From Calditrichota bacterium (GTDB lineage Bacteria; Calditrichota; Calditrichia; RBG-13-44-9; J042), in assembly GCA_013150955.1 (NCBI GenBank), contig JAADJD010000036.1:1-17903 (forward strand): a stretch of DNA of 17,903 nucleotides. The letters are read 5' to 3'. The number at the start of each line of letters is the position of its first letter. Position 1 is the stretch's first letter. This document shows, piece after piece, positions 1 through 7,243 of the stretch. The translations under genes and the position numbers were made by a program. Below the pieces are notes generated by a model that was not told the origin of the DNA, did no database searches, and saw only the letters and a program-made list of their open reading frames with translations.

Positions 1-1
1 C

Positions 2-85
2 CCACTTCCTATGGCTAAATATTCGCCATCAGGGCTAAATGCAATTGAATTAATGAATGATAATACATTAACCTGCGATATTAAT
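2..85 (+). pseudogene. Upstream WD40 blade fragment in a shifted frame
   Basis: Reading frame 2 is open from the window edge to the stop at 158-160. Its first codons read like half a WD40 blade (LPMAKYSPSG followed by NDNTLT). Around 75-90 the blade logic continues in frame 3, where ILIWKF gives the Trp-containing end of the blade and runs into the next repeat at 72-509. The simplest reading is one WD40 gene that enters from the left of the window and carries a one-base frameshift here, either a real mutation or an assembly error. The similarity is weak and based on a single blade, so this is inference. Confidence 0.35.
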
Positions 86-509
86 TTGGAAGTTTTTAAC
101 AGATTCTTTGTTTCAATTTGCCTTGAAAGATTCTGCTTGGGTAAATTGTGTCTTGTTTAGCCCCGACGGCCAATTTTTGGTGAGTGGCGGATTCGATGGA
201 AAAGTTCGAATTTGGAAATTCATGGAGGATAGTTTAATTTCTGAGATCACCATTCAAAATAATAAACCCATCCATGCACTTGACTTCCATCCGAAGGGAA
301 ATCTTTTGGCAATAGGAGGTGATAGAATTATTTTTATATGGGATATATTAAACAAAAAAGAAAAATTACTGATAGATGTCGAAGAAGATGTAAATGCAAT
401 TTCGTACACGAATGATGGAAATATGATAGCAGTTGCCCTAAAGAAAAGTAAACAGGTGAAACTTTATAATGCGAATTCAGGTAACCATATAAAAACATTA
501 TTTGATTGA
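72..509 (+). CDS. WD40-repeat protein, C-terminal part
   Basis: The frame opens at 72 after an in-frame stop at 69-71 and ends with TGA at 507-509. It encodes WD40 beta-propeller blades. Three blade signatures are visible: FSPDG...SGGFDGKVRIW, FHPKG...AIGGD-RIIFIW, and a last one with YTNDG...VKLYNANSG. No ATG with a ribosome site is present. The first possible start is a TTG at 108, and it would cut into a blade that clearly begins earlier (ILIWKF at about 81-98). I therefore regard this as the 3' end of a longer gene interrupted by a frameshift, not a complete 133-residue protein. WD40 domains act as protein-interaction scaffolds, and no partner domain is visible. The region is markedly more AT-rich than the genes to its right. 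Confident in the WD40 family, unsure whether the gene is functional. Confidence 0.6.
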   Translation, partial: PAILIWKFLTDSLFQFALKDSAWVNCVLFSPDGQFLVSGGFDGKVRIWKFMEDSLISEITIQNNKPIHALDFHPKGNLLAIGGDRIIFIWDILNKKEKLLIDVEEDVNAISYTNDGNMIAVALKKSKQVKLYNANSGNHIKTLFD

Positions 510-621
510 TATACAGTCACCGCTTTTTATATCCAAAATGGTACGTGAAAAAGTCCAAACAACAGCTTAAGCTTTCTTTATTTTAAATAACCTTATGCAG
601 AACTTGTATCAACAAATTCAT

Positions 622-641
622 AACCCGTTGTGCCAATTAAA
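622..641 (+). repeat. AACCCGTTGT module, degenerate copy
   Basis: The segment reads AACCCGTTGTGCCAATTAAA and resembles 6106-6125 and 17778-17797, which share AACCCGTTGT, a pyrimidine-rich step and TTAGACA. Here the downstream hairpin is not recognisable. This is the only structure I see in 510-690. Confidence 0.4.
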
Positions 642-695
642 TCTGAGTGTGTTTAATATGGTTTAATTTATTTACGAATTTATATTTAACTCAAT

Positions 696-826
696 TAAAG
701 CGTTAAATCACGAATCACGCGAATGAGCCCTGGAACACATTTTCATCCAAACACATCCCAATAAATGTTATTATTTTTATTTGTGTTAATTCGTGTAATT
801 CGTGGTCTCAAGCATAAACCGGGATT
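696..826 (+). repeat. Interspersed palindromic element, copy A (short form)
   Basis: The left arm has CGAATCACGCGAATGA, then TGGAACACATTTTCATCC, then the right arm TTAATTCGTGTAATTCGTGG ending in AGCATAAACCGGGATT. It lacks the ~30-bp segment found between left arm and core in copies F, H and J, which makes it the same short form as copy G at 7244. It lies between the convergent ends of the WD40 gene (+) and the LVIVD gene (-). Apart from this element and the AACCCGTTGT fragment I see nothing in the gap 510-857. Confidence 0.75.
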
Positions 827-857
827 ATTCCCACTCGCTGCCAGTAACGAGCCAATC

Positions 858-3014
858 CTATCTTAACAACACCATTTTTCGGCTCCGGTGGACGGGCCCG
901 GTTTTTAACTGCAGGTAGTATATCCCCGAAGGCAATGGCTGTCCGGCGTCGTTTCGTCCGTCCCAGATCAGATGATGGCCGCCAGCAGGCAGTTGCTGGT
1001 TTAGCAACCTCCGCACTACCTGTCCCATGGCATTATAAATGGTCAGTTCAACTCCCATGTGGTTTGGCAGGAAAAATGTAATCGTGGTTGATGGATTAAA
1101 TGGATTGGGATAATTTTGTTTCAGAACAACCGTCCGCGGACGTGGGGATATGGTGTGTGGAATCCCGGTAAGCAAATCATTTCGAATGATCCAGAGGCCT
1201 TGTTCGGAATCGGCCACGTAAATGTAATTGCCCAAAACATCCAGCCCCACCGCGTTTTCCAGGTTAAGGTAAAATCCCACTTCCCGGGGATTTTCGGGAT
1301 TGCGAATATTGACAATTTTCAACCCACCATATCCCGCGGCAATATAGGCAAGACTGTCCACAACAACGACCGCGTATGCCGATTCTTCTATCTTGAAGGA
1401 GCCCGTTTCCTGAGGTTGAGTGGGATTGCTGACATCCAGAATCCATAAGCCCACATTTCCATCGACCACATAGGCCTGGTCACCCAAAATAACAATATCC
1501 ATCGCCGATCTACCTGTATCAAAAAAGCCGATTTCCTGAGGGGAGGCCGGATTGCTCACATCGATGACGCGAAGTCCATTGTGCTGATCGGCGACATAGG
1601 CATATTGACCGGAGATAGCAACCCTTCGGGCAAATCCCTCCGTATCGTAGAAACCCACCTCCCGGGGTTGAGCCGGATCACTCACATCAATAATGCGCAA
1701 ACCTTTATCGTAACATGCGACATATGCGTAATTCCCGGCTACCGTAACTCCATGGGCACTTCCCGCCGTTTTGTAAGTTCCCATTTTTTGGGGTCGAGTA
1801 GGATCGCTGATGTCAATAATTTGCAAACCACTGTCGTCGTCAGCCACGTAAGCGTGATTGCCGAGTAGGAACACATCCTGGCTAATGCCCCCGGTCTCAT
1901 AAAAACCGATCTCATAAGGTTGAGCCGGATTGCTCACATCCAGGATACGCAACCCATCGTTGCCGTCAGCTTCATAAAGCAAATTACCCGAAACCCCCAC
2001 GTCGGATGCTCTCCCGCCTGTATCAAAGAATCCCACCTCCCGGGGATGGGATGAATCGCTCACATCGATGATGCGTAACCCATCCAGCCGATCCGAAACG
2101 AAAGCATAATGGTCCATCACAAAAACATCGATTGCCATATCCCTGGTATCAAAAAATCCCACTTCTCCTGGAGCAGCCGGGTTGCTTACATCAACAATCC
2201 GAAGACCATCCTCATAATTCGCGATATAAGCCAGATTTTTAACAACATGCACCCCAACGATGTAATTGGCCGTGTAAAATATTCCCGCTTCCTGGGGATT
2301 GGTTGGATCACTCACATTTATAATGCGCAGGCCATTTTCGTAATCGGCCAGATATGCATAACTATCTGCCACAAAAACATCGATGATCCGCATCGCCACA
2401 TAGGGCTTGTAAAAATAAGCGAGTTCTTGCGGATTGCCCGGGTCGCTGATATCGACAATACGCAGCCCCCCATTTTCGTCGGCAATATATGCATAATGAT
2501 CCTGAATGAATACATCGTAAGCGAAACCCGGGGTGTCAAAGAATCCCACTTCCTGCGGATTTGTGGGATCGCTTACATCGAAGATCCGCAGGCCGTCATA
2601 TCCATCGGCCACAAAAGCGAGGGTATCCACAACCAGCACGTTTCTGGCGGACCATTCGGTATCATAGAAGCCTATTTCTCCCGGTGAGGCCGGATCACGA
2701 ACATCGAGAATCCGCAGTCCATCCCAGGTATTTGCGATATAAGCCAGATTTCCCGAAACAAAAATCCCCATTACCTGGGAAGAGGTGAGAAACTGTCCCA
2801 GAAATTTAGGTGCCTCTGGATCGCCAATATCCAGGATTTGCATGGTGTTCCCGTTGCTGATGTAGGCGAGGCTATCCGCAATGAATAAACTATGGCAGTT
2901 TCCATCAGGCCAGAAACCCAATCGGGTGGTGTTCCAACTGTCCTGGGCGATAACACCCATCACAAGGATTATCCCCCAGATAAAAAGTACCGTGAAATAA
3001 ATGAAATTTTTCAT
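858..3014 (-). CDS. Secreted LVIVD-repeat beta-propeller with C-terminal sorting domain
   Basis: The precursor starts with a signal peptide (basic MKNF, a hydrophobic run to about residue 22, then a likely cleavage after GVIAQ). It continues with about 14 repeats of ~42 residues whose core is DGLRIIDVSDP..P.EVGFFDT...A..V, the LVIVD/beta-propeller type. The last ~95 residues begin QNYPNPFNPST and contain the IYN..GQ.V and WDGRND.G.PLPSGIYYL blocks typical of the FlgD-like/type IX sorting-like C-terminal domain of FCB bacteria. The family is extracellular or surface-attached; the ligand is unknown. I place the start at the ATG at 3012-3014, preceded five bases away by a GGGGGG purine run. The adjoining GTG at 3015-3017 would sit too close to it. 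No neighbour suggests a pathway. Very confident in family, not in function. Confidence 0.93.
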   Translation of the reverse strand: MKNFIYFTVLFIWGIILVMGVIAQDSWNTTRLGFWPDGNCHSLFIADSLAYISNGNTMQILDIGDPEAPKFLGQFLTSSQVMGIFVSGNLAYIANTWDGLRILDVRDPASPGEIGFYDTEWSARNVLVVDTLAFVADGYDGLRIFDVSDPTNPQEVGFFDTPGFAYDVFIQDHYAYIADENGGLRIVDISDPGNPQELAYFYKPYVAMRIIDVFVADSYAYLADYENGLRIINVSDPTNPQEAGIFYTANYIVGVHVVKNLAYIANYEDGLRIVDVSNPAAPGEVGFFDTRDMAIDVFVMDHYAFVSDRLDGLRIIDVSDSSHPREVGFFDTGGRASDVGVSGNLLYEADGNDGLRILDVSNPAQPYEIGFYETGGISQDVFLLGNHAYVADDDSGLQIIDISDPTRPQKMGTYKTAGSAHGVTVAGNYAYVACYDKGLRIIDVSDPAQPREVGFYDTEGFARRVAISGQYAYVADQHNGLRVIDVSNPASPQEIGFFDTGRSAMDIVILGDQAYVVDGNVGLWILDVSNPTQPQETGSFKIEESAYAVVVVDSLAYIAAGYGGLKIVNIRNPENPREVGFYLNLENAVGLDVLGNYIYVADSEQGLWIIRNDLLTGIPHTISPRPRTVVLKQNYPNPFNPSTTITFFLPNHMGVELTIYNAMGQVVRRLLNQQLPAGGHHLIWDGRNDAGQPLPSGIYYLQLKTGPVHRSRKMVLLR

Positions 3015-3120
3015 CACGTCCCCCCAAATTTTTGGATGAAAGATTCACATCCCATTCCCCCACGGGATGAAAAATGACTTCACGGAGCCACCAATTTCCC
3101 CAAAATATGTTCCCCTGTCG

Positions 3121-3199
3121 CGATAAAAACTGGACAGACGGGTAATTTTGGTGGATATTTTTCAGGATACCTAAATATTGCAATTTTTTCGATAAAAAC
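3121..3199. promoter_or_regulatory. Direct repeat upstream of the LVIVD gene
   Basis: The decamer CGATAAAAAC occurs at 3121-3130 and again at 3190-3199, both upstream of the LVIVD start at 3014. The spacing of 69 bp and the location suggest paired protein-binding sites. This is inference from the repetition only. Confidence 0.2.
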
Positions 3200-3221
3200 C
3201 AAGGGAAAATACGGGGGATTC

Positions 3222-3285
3222 TAAACCCAGATTATACAAAAGCCTACGAATGACACGAATTCAAGCGAACAAAAATAATTAGATT
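3222..3285 (+). repeat. Interspersed element, isolated left arm (trace B)
   Basis: AACCCAGATTATACAAAAGC is followed by CTACGAATGACACGAATTC and an AAAAATAATT stretch, matching the outer arm of the interspersed element (compare copy I at 11588). The core and the right arm are missing. Confidence 0.55.
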
Positions 3286-3326
3286 TACTTGCTGTGCGAT
3301 TTTTGGATAAAGCAAGTATTCAGAAA

Positions 3327-3394
3327 AACCGTTAATACGGTTAATAAATAATTAATTCCATCATCCATTCTCTCGGCTGAAGCCTGGCGTTAAT
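3327..3394 (+). repeat. Two-hairpin module, copy 1
   Basis: AACCGT-TAAT-ACGGTT (3327-3342) is a 6-bp stem with a tetraloop. After an AT-rich spacer comes GGCT-GA-AGCC (3375-3384) followed by GGCGTTAAT. The copy at 17805-17875 has the same order with different stem sequences: AACCGT-TGAA-ACGGTT, spacer, a longer CACCCAGA stem, GGTGTTAAT. The structure is kept while the stem sequence changes. Confidence 0.45.
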
Positions 3395-3406
3395 TTTAAT
3401 TTGCAT

Positions 3407-3602
3407 ACTGCCTACCGGAATCCTTGCCACCTATTGCGAGCGGATCTGTCGCCCGATTCTTCGCGTCGTCAGCTACACTTTGTGGGGCGCGTCTTAGCTC
3501 GCTGTCGCTCGCACCCGCTCAGAGAGCGGGGTTACCAATTGTAGGCTGACTCTCTGAGTCAGCAGCCCTCCATTTTTGCGGGAGGACTACTGTCTACCGG
3601 AA
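3407..3602. repeat. Hairpin cluster bounded by a 14-bp direct repeat
   Basis: ACTGCCTACCGGAA (3407-3420) recurs as ACTGTCTACCGGAA (3589-3602). Between them lie an 8-bp inverted repeat TGCGAGCG/CGCTCGCA (3435-3442, 3506-3513), a perfect CCCGCTC-AGA-GAGCGGG hairpin (3514-3530), a perfect GCTGACTC-TCT-GAGTCAGC hairpin (3545-3563) and CCTCC/GGAGG (3567-3571, 3581-3585). No open frame with coding character is present. This could be a palindrome-rich intergenic insertion or a structured RNA. It is much richer in GC than its flanks. Confidence 0.45.
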
Positions 3603-3634
3603 CTGCTGGCGGCAACTGGCTAGACATTCGGTTA

Positions 3635-3720
3635 AAAACATACGTATCTTTTTAACAAAACATCCATATCTTTTGCTCAAAACATACGTATCTTTTTGGC
3701 AAAACATATGGATGTTTTTA
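3635..3720 (+). repeat. Four 22-bp iterons
   Basis: Units begin at 3635, 3657, 3679 and 3701, exactly 22 bp apart. Units 1 and 3 are identical over AAAACATACGTATCTTTTT. Units 2 (AAAACATCCATATCTTTT) and 4 (AAAACATATGGATGTTTT) are near inverses of each other, so a stem can also form between them. Each unit is itself close to a palindrome of the form AAAACAT....AT.TTTT. The 22-bp period is about two helical turns, as expected for a protein array on one face of the DNA. Copy C of the interspersed element starts directly after the last unit. Confidence 0.6.
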
Positions 3721-3891
3721 ACCCAGATTATGTATTAGCCTACGAATGACACCAATGAACACCTATAAAAATAATAAAATGCACTCAATTCTATCTGGAT
3801 GAAAATGTATTTCGGGGTTTATTCGCGATTTTTGGGATATTTTCTGGTTTCATTTGCATGATTTGTGGTTTCGTGCATTATTTGGGATTAA
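3721..3891 (-). repeat. Interspersed palindromic element, copy C (full, inverted)
   Basis: It starts ACCCAGATTATGTATTAGCC and ends GTGCATTATTTGGGATT. The asymmetric core reads CTATCTGGATGAAAATG, the reverse complement of the core in copies F, H and J, so this copy is inverted. Copy I at 11588 has the same orientation. Confidence 0.75.
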
Positions 3892-3919
3892 GGGTACCAG
3901 CTGCATTGAATCGTTACAG

Positions 3920-4042
3920 TTAATGGCATTTATTACCTATACCACAGAATTCATCCAGGCTGCACTGTTTCTCCTTACGACTGGCGGTGCGATAACGTGG
4001 CAAAATCTCCTCCAAATACTCTCTACGGGCTTCGTTGGTCAT
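3920..4042 (-). pseudogene. Insertion-sequence transposase fragment, N-terminus only
   Basis: From the ATG at 4040-4042 the minus strand reads MTNEARREYLEEILPRYRTA followed by SRKEKQCSLDEFC, then runs out of similarity and stops at 3920. To my recollection this matches the first ~33 residues of integrase-catalytic (DDE) transposases that begin with a basic helical region and continue LDEFC..GYHRKYA. About nine tenths of the gene, including the catalytic domain, is missing. It is a remnant, not a functional gene. Confidence 0.5.
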
Positions 4043-4067
4043 TATTAAAGGCCTCAATTTTGGGTAA

Positions 4068-4137
4068 CGGTAACATAAATTATGAGGCAACGAAGCCTTT
4101 TTTAAATCGTTTCGGTTACATTTAATATGAGGCAACG
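4068..4137 (-). mobile_element. IS end remnant with paired transposase-site-like repeats
   Basis: Two 25-bp direct repeats, 4068-4092 and 4113-4137, share 21 of 25 positions. On the minus strand each reads CGTTGCCTCATA, then an AT-rich step, then TGTWACCG. They lie just upstream of the truncated transposase start and look like the multiple end-binding sites of that insertion sequence. Immediately beyond, at 4122-4205 on the minus strand, 27 codons (LESKIENLLDKINEFRDAF... then a stop) look like the tail of another lost coding sequence. Confidence 0.45.
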
Positions 4138-4282
4138 CGATGAGTAAATGCGTCCCGAAATTCATTGATTTTATCCAGCAGATTCTCTATCTTGCTTTCC
4201 AGTTTTTAAGACTTGAAAAACTTTGGGGCATTTAAAATCTGGTTTTTTACAATATTTTGCCACCACAATCGCGTAATTTGTC

Positions 4283-5965
4283 ATGAACATCACCCTGAAC
4301 GATTTTGAACATCTCATTGATCCCATCGTTGTTGAGCGCGGACTGGATTACTTTCAGAATGGGCAGGTGATTGAATGTATTCCCCTACCAAACGGGGAAT
4401 ATCGGGCGATTGTTCGGGGACTTGCGGATTATACTGTTCTGCTAAAGCTAAAAAATGGGGAGATTCTGGATTACCGGTGTGATTGTCCCTATGATTGGGG
4501 CCCGTTTTGTAAACACATCGTTGCAGTTTTGTATTATTTACGAGCGGGTAAATCGATTAAAGGCCCGAAAGAATCAACAATCGAATTGGGCGAGGATGCC
4601 CCACCTGTTTCTCGCCAGTTCATTGAATTGCTGGAGAAGGTTTCCTACGCGGATTTGAAAGCGTTCGTGAAGGCATTTGGCAAAGATGATCTCTCGTTTC
4701 AAAACCGATTCTTATTGACTTTTGCGCATCTTCTTGATGAATCTCCGGAAACATTTTATCGCCAATACATCGCCACGCTGATCCCGGATGTGACCGATGA
4801 ACAAGGGCAGATGGACTGGTATGAGATGAAATTGTGGGAACGGGATATGGATGTCGTTATCTCTTTTGGAATGAGACATTATCAAGCGGGGAATTTTCAG
4901 CATGCGGTAGCGATCTTCATGGCCGTTGTGGATACGCTGGTGCAGAGGATCCGATTTGAATACGATGATCACGGTACCGTAAGTGAGTTTATCCAATTTT
5001 CCTGTAATCTGTTGCAGAAGATGGCCTCAATCGGTTTACCGGAATCCCTGCGGAAAACGTTATTTGATTTTTGCATGGAAGCTTTCGAACAACCCGCTTA
5101 TGCGGATTGGGATCTGCAGGCCAATCTTTTGGAAATTGCTCAGCATCTGGTAAAAGAGGAGCACGAGGCCAATCAGGTACTCGCATGTTTGGATGCCATA
5201 ATGGAAGGTTATCAGCAGGAGCGCGTCCAGGTTTTAAAATATGAGCTGCTTAAACGATTTAAAAGCGAAACAGATGTTCAGAAGTTCGTGCGGGAGTACA
5301 TTTCCAATCCCCGGATAAGATGCCGGGAGATTGAAGCGGCGCTCAAAAACCGCGATTTTGAGCAGGCCACAGCCCTTGCCAGAGAAGGGATTCGATCCGC
5401 TGAGAGTAATCCATTAGCCGATGTGAGCGAATGGTACCACTGGCTGCTAAAAATCGCACAACTACAAAGCGATAAAGCCCGAATCATCGAATATGCTGCC
5501 TTTCTGTTCATTCATGCCTTGCAAAACCGGGAGGATTACTTCCGCATATTGAAACAAACGGTTGAAAAAGAAGCGTGGGCGGATTTCCTGGAATCGCTTA
5601 TCGAACGAATCCAATCCAGTGCTGGCTGGAGGGCCAAAGAATTGCTTCAAAAAATTTACATTGCCGAGCAGATATGGGATCGATTGTTTTTACTGGTCAA
5701 AGAAAATGCTTCGTTAGAATTTATTGAGATGAACGAGCATTATTTGAAAGAAGATTATTCCCGGGAATTGGTTCAGCTCTACAGCCAGTGTCTGATCTCG
5801 TTTTTAGAAAAGAATACTGGAAGAAGCCATTACCGGACGGCCTGTAGATTTTTGCGCAAGATGAAAAAATTAGGTGGCAGCAAACAGGTGGAAGAATTAG
5901 TCGCCTACTTTAAAACCACCTATCCCCGCCGTCGGGCGTTGATGGAGGAGTTGAAGCGGATTTAA
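4283..5965 (+). CDS. SWIM zinc-finger domain protein
   Basis: The 560-residue protein carries a SWIM zinc-binding motif near the N-terminus: C66-x-C68-x7-C76-x-H78 in the segment CDCPYDWGPFCKH, preceded by the usual RGLDYFQNGQV and YRAIVRG beta strands. The rest (about 100-560) is alpha-helical and acidic, with no catalytic motif I can recognise. It resembles the helical-repeat tails of other large bacterial SWIM proteins. SWIM domains bind nucleic acids or proteins, sometimes beside SNF2 helicases, but no helicase follows here. The ATG at 4283 has no clear Shine-Dalgarno sequence and is chosen because it starts the conserved SWIM region. The gene stands alone between an IS remnant and a repeat block. 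Family certain, role unknown. Confidence 0.9.
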   Translation: MNITLNDFEHLIDPIVVERGLDYFQNGQVIECIPLPNGEYRAIVRGLADYTVLLKLKNGEILDYRCDCPYDWGPFCKHIVAVLYYLRAGKSIKGPKESTIELGEDAPPVSRQFIELLEKVSYADLKAFVKAFGKDDLSFQNRFLLTFAHLLDESPETFYRQYIATLIPDVTDEQGQMDWYEMKLWERDMDVVISFGMRHYQAGNFQHAVAIFMAVVDTLVQRIRFEYDDHGTVSEFIQFSCNLLQKMASIGLPESLRKTLFDFCMEAFEQPAYADWDLQANLLEIAQHLVKEEHEANQVLACLDAIMEGYQQERVQVLKYELLKRFKSETDVQKFVREYISNPRIRCREIEAALKNRDFEQATALAREGIRSAESNPLADVSEWYHWLLKIAQLQSDKARIIEYAAFLFIHALQNREDYFRILKQTVEKEAWADFLESLIERIQSSAGWRAKELLQKIYIAEQIWDRLFLLVKENASLEFIEMNEHYLKEDYSRELVQLYSQCLISFLEKNTGRSHYRTACRFLRKMKKLGGSKQVEELVAYFKTTYPRRRALMEELKRI

Positions 5966-5982
5966 CTGGATGACCCATTTGT

Positions 5983-6105
5983 CCATAGATTTTATACTTG
6001 TCTACGAATTTACACGAAGTCAATCACCCATTAACACAAATTCGCTATTTTGGGCCTATATTCTGGATTCGCCTGCGAATTACACGAATTCGCACAAATG
6101 AAAGC
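5983..6105 (+). repeat. Interspersed element arms in tandem (traces D1, D2)
   Basis: Two outer arms follow each other: TTATACTTGTCTACGAATTT at about 5990-6009, and TTCTGGATTCGCCTGCGAAT at 6061-6080 continuing TACACGAATTCGCACAAATG. Neither has the core. The second arm runs into the AACCCGTTGT module, as in the copy at 17725. Confidence 0.5.
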
Positions 6106-6139
6106 AACCCGTTGTGCTGGTTAGACAATACAGACCGTT
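6106..6139 (+). repeat. AACCCGTTGT module, cut off by copy E
   Basis: AACCCGTTGTGCTGGTTAGA parallels 17778-17797. The following half-stem GACCGTTA stops where copy E of the interspersed element begins (AACCCAAATC at 6141), while at 17805-17820 the hairpin is complete. This looks like an insertion or replacement junction. Confidence 0.45.
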
Positions 6140-6270
6140 AAACCCAAATCATGCACTGAACCACGAATCATGCGAATGAATCCTAAAAATAACAACAAAA
6201 CCGCGAATAATCCCCGGAACACATTTTCATCCTGAAATCATCAAATGGATTTTATTTTTTTATTCGTGTT
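6139..6270 (+). repeat. Interspersed palindromic element, copy E (right end missing)
   Basis: The left arm is AACCCAAATCATGCACTGAA then CCACGAATCATGCGAATGAA. The core is GGAACACATTTTCATCCTG and the element breaks off in TTATTCGTGTTTA, where copy F begins immediately. Same orientation as F. Confidence 0.7.
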
Positions 6271-6271
6271 T

Positions 6272-6440
6272 ATCCCAAATTATGCGTTAACCCACGAATC
6301 ACGCGAATGAAGCCATAAAATATCTGCAAAATCGCAAATAAACCCTGGAACACATTTTATCCAGCTATCATCAAAGGGATTTTATTATTTTTATTCGTTT
6401 TAATTCGTGTCATTCGTAGGCCAATGCATAATCTGGATTG
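6272..6440 (+). repeat. Interspersed palindromic element, copy F (full length)
   Basis: This is one of the most complete copies: ATCCCAAATTATGCGTTAAC, CACGAATCACGCGAATGAAG, an AT-rich segment, CCTGGAACACATTTTATCCAG, AAAGGGATTTTATTATTTTT, TTAATTCGTGTCATTCGTAG and GCATAATCTGGATT. The outer ~50 bp of each side are imperfect inverted repeats. Traces D, E and F together fill the gap between the convergent ends of the SWIM gene and the 6531-7163 gene. Confidence 0.8.
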
Positions 6441-6530
6441 AAAAATAAAAACATTCATGAATTTACCAGGAAGCGCTAAATAGCAAGCAGCATTAGCCCT
6501 AATGTAGATGGGACATGAATTGTTAAATTT

Positions 6531-7163
6531 TCATTCCCCCTCAAAGTAAAACTCAAACCGGCATGCCTGACCATTGGCAGCCATCGTCGTTGGGCGGTTG
6601 AAGCGAATGCCGCAGTTTTGCCGATGGATTTCCTCCGTCCAGAGGGCATCCCAGGCGCAGAAAATTCGGGTCAATTCGGGTACCTGATGGCGCTGGAAAA
6701 AATCAAAATACCCGCACGTCTTCACCACGGACGTGAACTGGCGATCGGTTCTTTCGGTGACGATATCAAACAGGTTCCCGAAGGATCGGTTACTGCGCCG
6801 CACCGACGTTTCGATGAATTTTTTCTTATCCCGGCTGATCCAGAGCATAAAGCGGACATACCATTTGACATAATTCCCGCTCGCTTTTCTGAACGCCATT
6901 TCCAATTCGCGAAGGATGGTTTGCCGATCCACTTCCTTTTCAGTCAGAACCTGATAGATTGCCAGAACGCAGGCGCACATCAGGAGGTGGCTTTGTCCCG
7001 GTGCGTCGATAATGCGATCCGACTCCCGATTAAAAATTTCGATGAATCGTTGCACTGCAACGCTTCTTTCTTTCTCCGATAAAAGGGTGATTTTTCGGGG
7101 GAACGTTTTCAGAAATGATCGATCTTTCCAGCCTAATTTGTATCGAAGTTTTAAATGAGCCAT
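6531..7163 (-). CDS. L-2-amino-thiazoline-4-carboxylate hydrolase family protein
   Basis: The 210-residue protein carries the C-terminal signature of the ATC hydrolase family: TCGYFDFFQRHQVPELTRIF then CAWDALWTEEI (C150, C169, D172), followed by the closing block RFNRPTTMAANGQACRFEF. The named enzyme opens the thiazoline ring of 2-amino-thiazoline-4-carboxylate to N-carbamoyl-L-cysteine in cysteine formation. Most family members are untested and the substrate here is not established. It is predicted cytoplasmic, with no signal peptide. The ATG at 7161-7163 lacks a strong Shine-Dalgarno sequence. No N-carbamoyl-cysteine amidohydrolase lies next to it, which weakens the pathway assignment. Both flanking gaps are filled with interspersed repeats, so it looks monocistronic. 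Confidence 0.82.
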   Translation of the reverse strand: MAHLKLRYKLGWKDRSFLKTFPRKITLLSEKERSVAVQRFIEIFNRESDRIIDAPGQSHLLMCACVLAIYQVLTEKEVDRQTILRELEMAFRKASGNYVKWYVRFMLWISRDKKKFIETSVRRSNRSFGNLFDIVTERTDRQFTSVVKTCGYFDFFQRHQVPELTRIFCAWDALWTEEIHRQNCGIRFNRPTTMAANGQACRFEFYFEGE

Positions 7164-7243
7164 AACATGATTCCTGGTTTTGCAGGCCTCCGTTGAGGCT
7201 GTTTCCCTTTACCTGCTTTTCCTTCCGGACAGATGTATCATTC

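Noticed and set aside
2109-2687. 192-codon plus-strand frame inside the LVIVD gene
   Set aside because: It is the complement shadow of a regular 126-bp repeat, with low coding quality compared with the minus strand.
3635-3720. CRISPR array
   Set aside because: The 22-bp units are contiguous with no unique spacers, and no cas genes are near.
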